A program made the position numbers and the translations under genes. Below, piece after piece: positions 42,510 through 50,233 of a stretch of 64,000 bases of DNA; positions within the stretch are counted from its first letter, which is position 1; every line of letters starts with the position of its first letter. The notes under the pieces were generated by a model. That model was not told the origin of the DNA and ran no database searches. It saw only the letters and a program-made list of their open reading frames with translations. Origin of the DNA: an uncultured Alphaproteobacteria bacterium (GTDB taxonomy: Bacteria; Pseudomonadota; Alphaproteobacteria; Rs-D84); contig CAKQTG010000002.1 in the NCBI GenBank assembly GCA_934276735.1, forward strand, positions 124,001 to 188,000, in the 5' to 3' direction.

Positions 42510-43754
42510 TTATTTGCTGATACAATTTGCAAACTTTTGCGCGACCAGCGAGCTCTGTGCGTCCGTCATCGTCTGGACCGGTATAATATAGCAACGGCCA
42601 CTGTCGCGGATAACAAACACCTTGGTTCCACGTTTATATGCACGTTGCATATTGTCCATCTGGGACGATGTTAAAAACGCATTTTGTGTTGTCGCCGTGT
42701 TGGATAATCCCGCTTGGACCACCTGGTGCGCGGTGTTATAGTCCCACAGTTCGGACATAGACTGAATTTCCATATACAGCGATTGATCTTCGTATGGATT
42801 TTCAACCAGCTGGTTACCCGTGCCCGGGAACGCAACACCAACCGCCAATGCCGCCGCGGTCTGTAACGCCGTCGGTTGTGATGACGACGATGATGTTGAT
42901 GCGCCCGATGTGTTGATTGTCATATCGTCACCGCATGCCAAATTCATACGATTTGTATAACTGGCCAAAACGGAATCGACTGCAATCTGCCAATCCGAAC
43001 CTTTTTTATTCAAATCCAGGCTGACAATCTTTTCGGCCCAGCCCCAAACATTTGCGCCAACGTTACCCGCATTGGCAAAACGGGTTACCATTTCCGCACT
43101 GCCCCCTGGGACGCCGGCACCACAATAATCAGTCAGTTGTGTTGTCAGCATACTGGACGTTTCGTTGCCGTATGACAATGCGACCGAATGGCACGCCATC
43201 GCGGCTTCTAATTCTTGCCGACGTTGCAGACACAAATCAGAATGCGATTTTGACAACTGGGTCGCCATATTTGCCATCGACAGATATGACATCAATTCCT
43301 GTTGCACATATGGCGGGCACAGGCGCGCCGCCGTGTTCATACCGCCCGTGCCGGTGCGTGTATTTGTATTATATTGCGGCAGTAATACCGATGTATCCTT
43401 TTGCAGGCACAACAGTGCATAGTTATACAGTTCACTTTCGGTTGCATATTGGCATTTTGATTCACGGACGCCCGGAACGACCGTTGTGTCGCCACAGTAA
43501 TCGGACAAACATTTATAGATTTTATCACGACATGCAGAATCAACGTCCGGCTGGGTCACCATATAGTATGTATTTCGCTGGTTCTGTTTATACGCGTTTG
43601 CGACCCCGGCGTTTCCGCGACCGCCACTGGCCGTGGTTGTATTTACCGACACATAGCGCGCGCCGCTTGTCGTGCCCGCAGACACCGCCATTGCACCCGC
43701 ACCATATGACGCGACCAATCCAAATACCCCCAATATACCGAAAATATTCTTCAT
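42510..43754 (-). CDS. Secreted protein with CX6CX4C motif
   Basis: 414 aa, unknown. Signal peptide (MKNIFGILGVFGLVASYGAGAMA), a Ser/Thr/Gly/Asn-rich stretch, then CRDKIYKCLSDYC at about residue 77, identical in Cys spacing to CREAYATCMDQFC of the protein at 4369-6765. Further Cys pairs occur in a helical domain (YALLCLQKD, LCLQRRQELEAAMAC). A Ser-rich linker precedes a C-terminal domain with the last Cys pair. GAGAGGG ribosome site. Probably a paralogous family of exported proteins. Confidence 0.78.
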   Translation of the reverse strand: MKNIFGILGVFGLVASYGAGAMAVSAGTTSGARYVSVNTTTASGGRGNAGVANAYKQNQRNTYYMVTQPDVDSACRDKIYKCLSDYCGDTTVVPGVRESKCQYATESELYNYALLCLQKDTSVLLPQYNTNTRTGTGGMNTAARLCPPYVQQELMSYLSMANMATQLSKSHSDLCLQRRQELEAAMACHSVALSYGNETSSMLTTQLTDYCGAGVPGGSAEMVTRFANAGNVGANVWGWAEKIVSLDLNKKGSDWQIAVDSVLASYTNRMNLACGDDMTINTSGASTSSSSSQPTALQTAAALAVGVAFPGTGNQLVENPYEDQSLYMEIQSMSELWDYNTAHQVVQAGLSNTATTQNAFLTSSQMDNMQRAYKRGTKVFVIRDSGRCYIIPVQTMTDAQSSLVAQKFANCISK

Positions 43755-43871
43755 AAAAATCCCTCTCGTTGCGTAAATTTTAACATAATTGTCCATAAAA
43801 GGCAACCCCTCTTTTACGCGCCCATGCACAAAAAGATTGATTTAAGTAAATATCCTGGTAATATTTGACGC

Positions 43872-44943
43872 ATGTTGATACCAAATGAATCTTTGAATCA
43901 AATCCGCGACGACATTTCTGCCGTCAGGGGGTTCCTTTGACCCGGCAAAATTGACCGATGAAATATCCAAATTAAATGACGCGACGGCGGCACCCGACCT
44001 GTGGGATAATCCCGATCATGCGCGCGCGCTGTTACAGAAAAAGTCATCGTTGGAAAAACAGTTGTCTGAATTACAGACATTGGAATCCGAATACCAGAAT
44101 TTGGTTGAATTATACGAATTGGCACCCGAAGATGGCGACGTGTTGGGCGCGATTGAAAAACTGGCCGATGTCACCCATCGGGCAAAGTTTATTACGCTGT
44201 TTCGTGATCCGGCGGACAATAACGGCGCATTTTTGTTTATCCAGGCCGGTGCCGGCGGGACCGAGGCCCAAGATTGGGCGCAAATGATGTCGCGTATGTA
44301 TGCGCGCTGGGCCGAACGGCACGGTTTTGCGACCGAGGTTATCGAAGAACACGAAGGTGACACCGCGGGCATCAAAAACATCACATATCGCATCAGTGGT
44401 GAACGTGCATATGGGTGGTTGAAAAACGAAATCGGTGTTCATCGTCTGGTTCGAATTTCGCCATTTAACGCCAACGGTAAACGCCAGACCAGTTTTGCGT
44501 CTGTTGACGTTTGGCCCGACGTTGACGATTCTATCGAGATAGAGATAAATGACAAAGACCTGCGCATTGATACGTATCGTTCATCTGGCGCGGGTGGCCA
44601 GCATGTCAACAAGACCGACAGTGCGGTTCGCATAACCCATATCCCAACAAACACGGTCGTCACATGCCAGAACGAGCGCAGCCAGATTCAAAACAAGGAA
44701 ATGGCGATGAAAATGCTGCGGTCACGCCTGTATGAATTGGAATTACAAAAACGTGCCGCCGAAGAAAACGCCGCCAAGGCCGCACAAAAAAAGATTGAAT
44801 GGGGCAGCCAAATTCGAAACTATGTCCTGTATCCATACCAGTTGGTCAAAGATGTGCGCACAGGTGTTGAAAAAACGGACTCTGCAGCGGTGCTGGATGG
44901 GGATTTGGACGACTTTATGTTAGCCGCATTGGCACGTGACTAA
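43872..44943 (+). CDS. prfB: Peptide chain release factor 2 with programmed +1 frameshift
   Basis: Terminates at UGA and UAA. Translation starts at the ATG at 43872 and meets an in-frame TGA at 43938-43940 after 22 codons. The site is AGGGGG, TTC, CTT TGA C, the classic autoregulatory frameshift with a Shine-Dalgarno-like AGGGGG, giving RF2 of 356 aa after +1 slippage. The rest has the GGQ motif (SSGAGGQHVN) and the RF2-type SPF anticodon tripeptide (RISPFNANG). No error is needed to explain the interrupted frame. Confidence 0.96.
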
Positions 44944-44948
44944 AAACC

Positions 44949-45000
44949 TTGACTTTTGATAAATTGACAATACCATATGTTTGACAAGTTTTATCAAAAG
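44949..45000 (+). promoter_or_regulatory. Promoter region of the tandem kinase-like genes with an 11-bp inverted repeat
   Basis: TTGACT (44949-44954), 16-nt spacer, TACCAT (44971-44976). The inverted repeat CTTTTGATAAA (44953-44963) / TTTATCAAAAG (44990-45000) straddles the -10 and start region, and its right arm contains the AAAAG of the ribosome site. Confidence 0.45.
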
Positions 45001-45010
45001 GATTCTTACA

Positions 45011-45838
45011 ATGAACTTAGTTCCCGATTTTTATCTGAGTGCAATTCGCACCGCGTTGCCGGATATCAATGGTTTGCGCCGGCCGGCTGTGCGTGGGGCA
45101 TTGAACACGACGTTTATCGCGTCAACACCACGTGGTAAATTCATCTGCAAATTTAATCATCGCGATATGGCGAATAAAAATGCAAAGTTCAGCCAGATTA
45201 TGGCGCGTGCCGGCGTTGCGATTCCGACGTCCACCGTGCACGAATACAAGGGTTACTGGTTTGAAGTATATCCAATGATTCCAGGCAAAACATTATATGA
45301 GTGCGTGGAAAGCAACCAGAAAAATCTGAACGTCATTGATGTCTATGAAGATGTAATGCAGGAATTTGTCAAGATGACCACAATCCCCAGCATTGCAACA
45401 CTGGACGACATAAAATTCAAACATATTCACCAGGTCGCATATCGTAACGTTTCTGATATGACCAGCCCGATTGTCGCCCCGATATTTGCCGGCGCGGTTC
45501 GTGCAATGAACATGGGCGGGGATCATATGGGCCTGTATCACTGTGGCATAACGCCCAAGAACATCATTGTGTCCGACACAAACAAGTTTGCCGGCCTGGT
45601 CGATTTGGACGACGTTGCCGTTGCTGAACGTGATTATGCGTTTGGTATTATGGCAACACAATACGCCAACATGGGATATCGCACAGACGACCTGATTGAT
45701 ATGTATGAAGGTATCCAATATTACAACCAGGATACAAATATGTCCGTCCTGAACGACAAATCAATCAAACGTATTGGCCGCATAAACAACGCCGGTCGTT
45801 GGTTGATGTGGCAACGAAACAAGGCCCGTACAAAATAA
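45011..45838 (+). CDS. APH-fold phosphotransferase-like protein with altered catalytic loop (possible pseudokinase)
   Basis: 275 aa, homologous to the next gene along its length. It has the aminoglycoside/choline-kinase layout: FICKFN (K47, ATP lysine candidate), a hinge-like FEVYPMIPGKTLYE, catalytic loop HCGITPKN (177-184) and metal motif DLDD (198-201). In active members the loop reads HGD/HND....N, so the catalytic Asp position is Gly179 here while Asn184 and the DLD are kept. It may be inactive or regulatory. AAAAGGATT ribosome site. Confidence 0.8.
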   Translation: MNLVPDFYLSAIRTALPDINGLRRPAVRGALNTTFIASTPRGKFICKFNHRDMANKNAKFSQIMARAGVAIPTSTVHEYKGYWFEVYPMIPGKTLYECVESNQKNLNVIDVYEDVMQEFVKMTTIPSIATLDDIKFKHIHQVAYRNVSDMTSPIVAPIFAGAVRAMNMGGDHMGLYHCGITPKNIIVSDTNKFAGLVDLDDVAVAERDYAFGIMATQYANMGYRTDDLIDMYEGIQYYNQDTNMSVLNDKSIKRIGRINNAGRWLMWQRNKARTK

Positions 45839-45842
45839 CATA

Positions 45843-46646
45843 ATGCAAAAACATGGCACCGAATTTTATCACGCCGCAATAAAAAGCCTGTATCCCGATG
45901 CATCTGGCATACGGATACCGGCGGTGCCCGGCGGAATCAGCCCGCTGTTTTTGGCGGATACAGATAATGGCACGATTGTCTGTAAATTTAACGACGCCGA
46001 TATAATTAAACGCAATCACGTTATTTCAGAAACGTTAAACCTGTGCGATGTGCCGGTGCCACGCACGACGACGCACGCATATCTGGATGTGCATATGGAG
46101 GCATATCCATACTGTCCCGATCGCACATTGTTTGAACACGTTGCCGACGGTATGTCAGATGACAAAATATTTCATATCTATACCGAAATTTTGGATGCCC
46201 AATATCAGATGACGCGTGTTGACGTGGCCGGACTGTCCTTGGGCGACAAAAAGTATTTTTCGCGTGTATTTATCGCAAATTCGCGAAATAAATTGCCACA
46301 AAAACTGGTCGTGCCCTATTCCATGTTTGTGACACTGATGTCACGCACGGGGGCGCAATACCTGATACACAATGATATGAACCAGAAAAACATCCTGGCG
46401 ACGTCTGATGGACGGCTCAGTCGTCTGCTGGACCTGGACCCGATTGCGGTTGGCAATGAAACATTTGCAATATTGATGTTGTTGCGGCATTGTCCGCTAA
46501 ACGCGCACAAAACACTGATGGAATATTACCAAGATATCAGTCACCGCAAATTGCCCCAGACGCTGATATTACAAACACTTCGATTTATGGACACAATTCG
46601 TGCGAAACGTCGCGCGTTGGATGATTGGGTTGTTTGTCATCGTTAA
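45843..46646 (+). CDS. APH-fold phosphotransferase (putative small-molecule kinase)
   Basis: 267 aa, paralogue of the preceding gene (shared EFYHAAIKSLYP/DFYLSAIRTALP, IPAV.G, CKFN, and EAYPYCPDRTLFEHV). The catalytic loop is intact: HNDMNQKN (176-183) and DLD (197-199), with K48 as ATP lysine. The substrate is unknown; the family includes choline, homoserine, hydroxyurea and sugar kinases. It starts 4 nt after its neighbour without a strong ribosome site, suggesting coupled expression. Confidence 0.8.
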   Translation: MQKHGTEFYHAAIKSLYPDASGIRIPAVPGGISPLFLADTDNGTIVCKFNDADIIKRNHVISETLNLCDVPVPRTTTHAYLDVHMEAYPYCPDRTLFEHVADGMSDDKIFHIYTEILDAQYQMTRVDVAGLSLGDKKYFSRVFIANSRNKLPQKLVVPYSMFVTLMSRTGAQYLIHNDMNQKNILATSDGRLSRLLDLDPIAVGNETFAILMLLRHCPLNAHKTLMEYYQDISHRKLPQTLILQTLRFMDTIRAKRRALDDWVVCHR

Positions 46647-46650
46647 AGCC

Positions 46651-46678
46651 TTGCATTTTACCGATAAATATTTATAAT
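46651..46678 (+). promoter_or_regulatory. tRNA-Arg(CCG) promoter
   Basis: -35 TTGCAT, 16-nt spacer, perfect -10 TATAAT (46673-46678). Confidence 0.8.
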
Positions 46679-46690
46679 ATATGCGCAAAT

Positions 46691-46767
46691 GCACCCGTGG
46701 CTCAACTGGATAGAGCATCGCCCTCCGAAGGCGGGGATTGCGCGTTCGAATCGCGCCGGGTGCGCCA
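46691..46767 (+). tRNA. tRNA-Arg(CCG)
   Basis: 77 nt with CCA. Acceptor GCACCCG/CGGGTGC, G73, anticodon loop CTCCGAA between CGCC and GGCG, T arm GCGCGTTCGAATCGCGC. Confidence 0.95.
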
Positions 46768-46979
46768 CAAATTAAACCGCCTTTTTGGGGCGGTTTTTGT
46801 TTGTGATGTGCAGTCCGCGATTTGAACGCGCCGCGTTTGACAACAAGTAGGCAAGCCCAGTGCCAACGCAGGCGAGCCGTCACGCGTGCCACGCAGACAC
46901 GGCGGATTTTTATAATCCGACGTGGCGAGTGAATCCGCCGGGTGCGCCACAAATCAAACCGCCTTTTTGGGGCGGTTTT
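46755..46979 (+). mobile_element. tRNA-Arg-associated miniature element bounded by a copy of the tRNA 3' end and terminator
   Basis: 46755-46797 (tRNA 3' end, CCA and terminator) recurs at 46937-46979 with one mismatch, offset 182 nt. Between lie a core that, on the minus strand, aligns with the tRNA-Gly element (shared CGTGACG, TCGC, TGCGTT, CTACTTGTT), and a hairpin CGGATT/AATCCG around 46903-46919. No open reading frame or integrase is present. Insertion at the tRNA end is inferred. Confidence 0.6.
46774..46799 (+). terminator. tRNA-Arg terminator
   Basis: AAACCGCC/GGCGGTTT, 7-nt loop, T run. The stem can extend outward through CACAAA/TTTGTG so that part of the CCA is paired. Confidence 0.8.
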
Positions 46980-47002
46980 GTATTTATTGTGTGAAAAATT
47001 TC

Positions 47003-47032
47003 TTGTTTTTTGCGATATTATTTGAATACAAT
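47003..47032 (+). promoter_or_regulatory. Putative promoter of the lipoprotein gene
   Basis: -35 TTGTTT, 18-nt spacer, -10 TACAAT; the gene starts 17 nt later. Confidence 0.5.
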
Positions 47033-47049
47033 GCACAAAAGGTATTTAT

Positions 47050-47514
47050 ATGAAACGTGTATTGATTTTATTTTTACCGTTGGCCGTCGCCGCCTGCAAC
47101 AGCATGCATATCAAACCCGGCACACTGGACAAGAATGATGTTATATATGTGGATCGTGGTGGCTATCAATTGCAACACTTTATAAAAAACAGCCTGGAAA
47201 AGCGCGGATATAATGTAACCGTTGGATACAAGAAATCGTCCATAGGAACAACATACATTGCATCAGATGATTCTGCTTCAATAATATCCACATCAGACAT
47301 CGGCACAGCCAGATACATAGTCCAAGTGGAAGAAAGAACCCCAACATTTAATCCATTTTGGTGTCCTTTTAATGGGTTCTGGTGGTGGCGATTTAATGTT
47401 TCCATCGCAGACAATAAAACGGGACAAGAAATATTTGGCTGGACTGGTCGGGGATGTGCAAACAGTTCGTTGCGAAAACTGGACGACGCACTGGATACAT
47501 TGGAAATAAAATAA
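47050..47514 (+). CDS. Lipoprotein of unknown function
   Basis: 154 aa. Signal peptide with lipobox LAVAAC (Cys16). The mature part is a short alpha/beta domain (VIYVDRGGYQLQHFIKNSLEKRGYNVTVG), an aromatic stretch (FWCPFNGFWWWRF) and a C-terminal LDDALDTLEIK. Probably periplasm-facing. It has no neighbours in operon and its own promoter and terminator. Its style (conserved Gly/aromatic segment) suggests an envelope stress or assembly lipoprotein, but I cannot assign a family. Confidence 0.8.
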   Translation: MKRVLILFLPLAVAACNSMHIKPGTLDKNDVIYVDRGGYQLQHFIKNSLEKRGYNVTVGYKKSSIGTTYIASDDSASIISTSDIGTARYIVQVEERTPTFNPFWCPFNGFWWWRFNVSIADNKTGQEIFGWTGRGCANSSLRKLDDALDTLEIK

Positions 47515-47535
47515 ACAATTTTATTACTTGCTAAA

Positions 47536-47560
47536 AAAATGCCCCGATGGGGCATTTTTT
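47536..47560. terminator. Bidirectional terminator
   Basis: AAATGCCCC/GGGGCATTT with a GAT loop and flanking A and T runs; overlaps the rubrerythrin stop codon. Confidence 0.9.
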
Positions 47561-48188
47561 ATTCGTCAATCGCGGCATATTCGCAAAAACCTTCGTTCGT
47601 GTCGCAACGGGAAATTGTTCCCTCGCTGATAAAGTATCCCTGGGGGTGCAGACACGCTGGGCATACCTTTGGTGCCTCGGTCCCGATGTGCCACATACCA
47701 CAATTTGTGCAACGCCACATAACAATACGGTCTTGTTTGAACAATGTGCCGTTTTCAATTGCATCAATCAACGCGCGATAGCGTGATTCATGATAGCGTT
47801 CGGCATAGCCGATGTTTTTCAGCACGTCTGCGATTGCTGGGAAACCTTCCTGGGCGGCAATCTGGGCAAACTTTGGATACATATTTGTGTTTTCTTCGTG
47901 TTCACCGTATGCGGCGGCCTGCAAATTTTCCAGCGTTGTGCCGATTTTGCCCGCAGGATACGACGCGGTTATTTCCAAATCGCCCCCTTCCAGAAACTTG
48001 AACAAGCGTGACGCGTGTTCTTTTTCCTGGTCGGCTGTTTCCAAGAATATTTTTGAAATTGCCTGGTAACCCTCGTCCTTGGCCTTGGACGCAAAAAATG
48101 TATAGCGATTACGTGCCTGAGATTCCCCAGCGAACGCAATCAACAGGTTCTTTTCTGTCTGGGTTCCTTTCAATGATGTTTGTGCCAT
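47559..48188 (-). CDS. Rubrerythrin
   Basis: Non-haem diiron peroxidase protecting anaerobes and microaerophiles from H2O2. 209 aa. A four-helix diiron domain with ExxH-type ligands (FAGESQARNRY, ADQEKEHASRLF, AAYGEHEENTNMY, AERYHESRY) is followed by a C-terminal rubredoxin-like FeS4 site (CTNCG...CPACLHPQGYF). The usual family ends near there; this one has about 18 extra residues containing two more Cys (TISRCDTNEGFCEYAAIDE). It lies 67 nt downstream of obg with its own promoter. Confidence 0.95.
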   Translation of the reverse strand: MAQTSLKGTQTEKNLLIAFAGESQARNRYTFFASKAKDEGYQAISKIFLETADQEKEHASRLFKFLEGGDLEITASYPAGKIGTTLENLQAAAYGEHEENTNMYPKFAQIAAQEGFPAIADVLKNIGYAERYHESRYRALIDAIENGTLFKQDRIVMWRCTNCGMWHIGTEAPKVCPACLHPQGYFISEGTISRCDTNEGFCEYAAIDE

Positions 48189-48215
48189 ATTTGCTTTCTC
48201 CTTTTTCTGATTTTA

Positions 48216-48254
48216 TTGACAGGACAATTTTACCAGAAAATGTCAGAAAAGCAA
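48216..48254 (-). promoter_or_regulatory. Rubrerythrin promoter with TTGTCCT element
   Basis: Minus strand -35 TTGCTT (48249-48254), 16-nt spacer, -10 TAAAAT (48227-48232), followed directly by TTGTCCTGTCAA, whose first half equals the TTGTCCT abutting the -10 of the XRE regulator promoter. Confidence 0.5.
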
Positions 48255-48255
48255 A

Positions 48256-49263
48256 TTATTCAGTTATGGCTAAAAACTTTTTCTCTATCGCGGCAATTAG
48301 TTCCGAGATACCAATCCGGCCAGCCGCGCTGATTACCATAATTTCAGGCTTCTTTTTACGGCCAAATGACCGTTTGAATTCTGTCAGGCGAGTCTTTAAT
48401 TCATCGGGCGCAATCGCGTCAATTTTGTTTATGACGACCATTTCTGGCTTGTTCACCAGACCGCCGCCATACGAATCCATTTCGTGACGAATTGCGGCAT
48501 ATCGCGTTACCCAATCAGACTCGGTCCCGTCAATCACGTGCAAAATCATTTTTGTGCGTTCGGCATGCCCCAGGAAACGGTCACCCAGACCGACACCGGT
48601 ATGCGCCCCCTCTATCAAACCGGGCAAGTCAACCATTACAAATTCACGGTTATGGGCATACATAACCCCCAGTTGCGGATTTAGTGTCGTAAATGGGTAA
48701 TTGGCAATCTTTGGACGCGCCGACGTCACCGCCGACAATAACGTTGATTTGCCTGCGTTTGGGAAGCCAACCAGTCCAATATCTGCAATCAGTTTCAATC
48801 GCAATACAACCGTGCGCGATTCCCCTGGCAGGCCATCATTTGCCTGGCGCGGCGCACGATTTGTCGGACTTTTAAAATGCAGGTTACCCCACCCACCGTT
48901 ACCGCCACGTGCCGCACGATACTCCATACCATCGGCAGACAGGTCAGCGTATTCAATTTCTTCGTTTTCAGACAAAATTACTGTTCCGGTTGGCACTGGT
49001 AAAACCAGCGTTTCACCCGATGCGCCCGTGCGCATCTTGCCCATGCCATTTTCACCACGACCAGCGGCAAAACTGGTCTTGTATCGATAGTCAATCAGCG
49101 TATTCACATTTGGCACCGCACGGAAAACAATATCGCCACCGCGGCCGCCATCACCGCCGTTTGGTCCACCAAACTCAATATACTTCTCGCGGCGGAAACT
49201 GGCACTGCCGTTACCACCGTCACCTGCTTTGATTAAAATCTTTGCTTTATCTAAGAATTTCAT
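48256..49263 (-). CDS. obg: GTPase Obg/CgtA
   Basis: Ribosome-assembly GTPase, 335 aa. Obg fold with Gly-rich loops (AGDGGNGSASFRR, GGDGGRGGD), then the G domain: GFPNAGKSTLL (G1), DLPGLIEGAH (G3) and NKID (G4). The C-terminal extension is short. The start at 49263 has only weak ribosome-site sequence because an extra copy of the gene's 5' end, with the good site, lies 182 nt upstream. Confidence 0.96.
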   Translation of the reverse strand: MKFLDKAKILIKAGDGGNGSASFRREKYIEFGGPNGGDGGRGGDIVFRAVPNVNTLIDYRYKTSFAAGRGENGMGKMRTGASGETLVLPVPTGTVILSENEEIEYADLSADGMEYRAARGGNGGWGNLHFKSPTNRAPRQANDGLPGESRTVVLRLKLIADIGLVGFPNAGKSTLLSAVTSARPKIANYPFTTLNPQLGVMYAHNREFVMVDLPGLIEGAHTGVGLGDRFLGHAERTKMILHVIDGTESDWVTRYAAIRHEMDSYGGGLVNKPEMVVINKIDAIAPDELKTRLTEFKRSFGRKKKPEIMVISAAGRIGISELIAAIEKKFLAITE

Positions 49264-49371
49264 GTTGTTTTCTTTTTTATTATTGTTTGTTGGACGCCGC
49301 GTATCCTTACTGCTTTTTCTAAACTCCTCGCTAATACCGCTCGTCGTTAAGAAACACAACGTGCGGATTCC
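49264..49371 (-). repeat. 108-nt segment inserted between two copies of the obg 5' end
   Basis: 49372-49445 repeats 49190-49263 (obg codons 1-25) with one silent mismatch. The intervening 108 nt contain TTTCTaAAC...GTTaAGAAA, a hairpin resembling the one beside the tRNA-Gly element. The offset of 182 nt equals that of the tRNA-Arg element. The origin is not certain. Confidence 0.5.
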
Positions 49372-49445
49372 CGGCGGAAACTGGCACTGCCGTTACCCCC
49401 GTCACCTGCTTTGATTAAAATCTTTGCTTTATCTAAGAATTTCAT
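49347..49445 (-). pseudogene. Truncated duplicate of obg (first 25 codons plus 7 foreign codons)
   Basis: An ORF of 32 aa starting MKFLDKAKIL with a good AGGATAAAAA ribosome site; after residue 25 it runs into the inserted segment and stops. The original upstream signals of obg now drive this mini-ORF, and full-length obg is translated from the downstream copy. Confidence 0.75.
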
Positions 49446-49481
49446 TTTTTATCCTATTTCCCTTGATTATAACTTAAAAAC

Positions 49482-49510
49482 TTGCAATTTCCACAGTAAA
49501 TATTTATAAT
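49482..49510 (+). promoter_or_regulatory. tmRNA promoter
   Basis: -35 TTGCAA, 17-nt spacer, perfect -10 TATAAT (49505-49510). Confidence 0.85.
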
Positions 49511-49516
49511 ACCCAT

Positions 49517-49885
49517 GTCACGAAAGTGATGATGATTCTGAAATCTTTGTGGAATAGACGTTTTGGACTGGGGGGCGGTACCCCACAGCTCCACCATCAT
49601 TATTTCAGAAAATCATTGTGGCTGTTTGACCACGGTGATTAAACGTCGGGGGGCTGACATAGTTTCGACAGGCGCAGTAAAGACAAAAGATTGAATCCGA
49701 CATGGCGTCGTTAAAAGCCAATTAAAAACTGAATGGCGATAGAATCGCTGCGAACGACAATGTTCGCCTTGCAATGGCTGCCTAATATGGCATCGGATAT
49801 GATTGGCAATTGTTGATTATATCCACTTCGCTTATTGCGGGGCCGTCGGGTGCCCGGCAACAGAAACCCGACATTTATCTAACAA
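49517..49885 (+). ncRNA. ssrA: Two-piece (circularly permuted) tmRNA
   Basis: Rescues stalled ribosomes. Gene order is permuted, as in alphaproteobacteria: the acceptor piece comes first and ends CAGCTCCACCA (to 49596) with a T-arm-like GGGGCGGTACCCC. An intervening segment (49597-49649) follows, then the coding piece starting GGGGCTGACATAG (49650). CAGCTCC pairs with GGGGCTG to rebuild the acceptor stem. The tag reading frame GCT GCG AAC ... TAA (49747-49785) encodes AANDNVRLAMAA. Outer ends are approximate. Confidence 0.95.
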
Positions 49886-49909
49886 AAAACTAAGGTAAAG
49901 GCAGAAAAT

Positions 49910-50140
49910 ATGTTTGGAAAAATTAAAAAAGTATTCTTTACAAGTATGTTCGGCATTTTGTATGTGTCTTTTGTAGCACAGTTAGTTTACATTCTGGGCT
50001 GGGCTGCTGGGATTGAAACAAAGATGTTTTATATGGGCCTCTTGGCGTTGGAATGGTTGATTTTGATTGCTGCACGCTATTTGTCAAAGCGTTCCAGCAA
50101 CACGGCACAATACAACAATTTTAATGGTCGCCGCCGTTAA
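49910..50140 (+). CDS. Small membrane protein
   Basis: 76 aa, two transmembrane helices (FGILYVSFVAQLVYILGWAAG and MFYMGLLALEWLILIAARYL) with a basic, Asn/Gln-rich tail. TAAGGTAAAGG ribosome site just after the tmRNA, so it may be transcribed with it. Not recognised; its own terminator follows. Confidence 0.7.
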   Translation: MFGKIKKVFFTSMFGILYVSFVAQLVYILGWAAGIETKMFYMGLLALEWLILIAARYLSKRSSNTAQYNNFNGRRR

Positions 50141-50163
50141 ATTATGTATTGATTGCGTCAAAC

Positions 50164-50190
50164 AATCCCCCGTTTTCTGGGGGATTTTTA
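50164..50190 (+). terminator. Terminator after the small membrane protein gene
   Basis: AATCCCCC/GGGGGATT with a 7-nt loop and a T run. Confidence 0.9.
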
Positions 50191-50195
50191 TTAGT

Positions 50196-50223
50196 CTTGA
50201 AATCTTGTAAAAATATCTTATAT
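50196..50223 (+). promoter_or_regulatory. Heat-shock (sigma-32 type) promoter of the lon-like gene
   Basis: CTTGAA (50196-50201), 15 nt, CTTATAT (50217-50223), a full match to CYTATNT. The ATG follows 10 nt after, without a ribosome site, so the mRNA is probably leaderless. Confidence 0.7.
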
Positions 50224-50233
50224 TTAGTGCGCT

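Noticed and set aside
43938..43940. In-frame TGA near the start of prfB as a pseudogene mark
   Set aside because: It is the conserved programmed +1 frameshift site (AGGGGG...CTTTGAC) that regulates RF2.
44953..45000. Inverted repeat after prfB as its terminator
   Set aside because: The 26-nt gap and lack of a T run after the right arm make an intrinsic terminator unlikely; a promoter-operator role fits better.
47003..47032. Second tRNA near the distal tRNA-Arg copy
   Set aside because: Only the 3' end and terminator are duplicated; no D arm or anticodon arm can be formed upstream of 46937.
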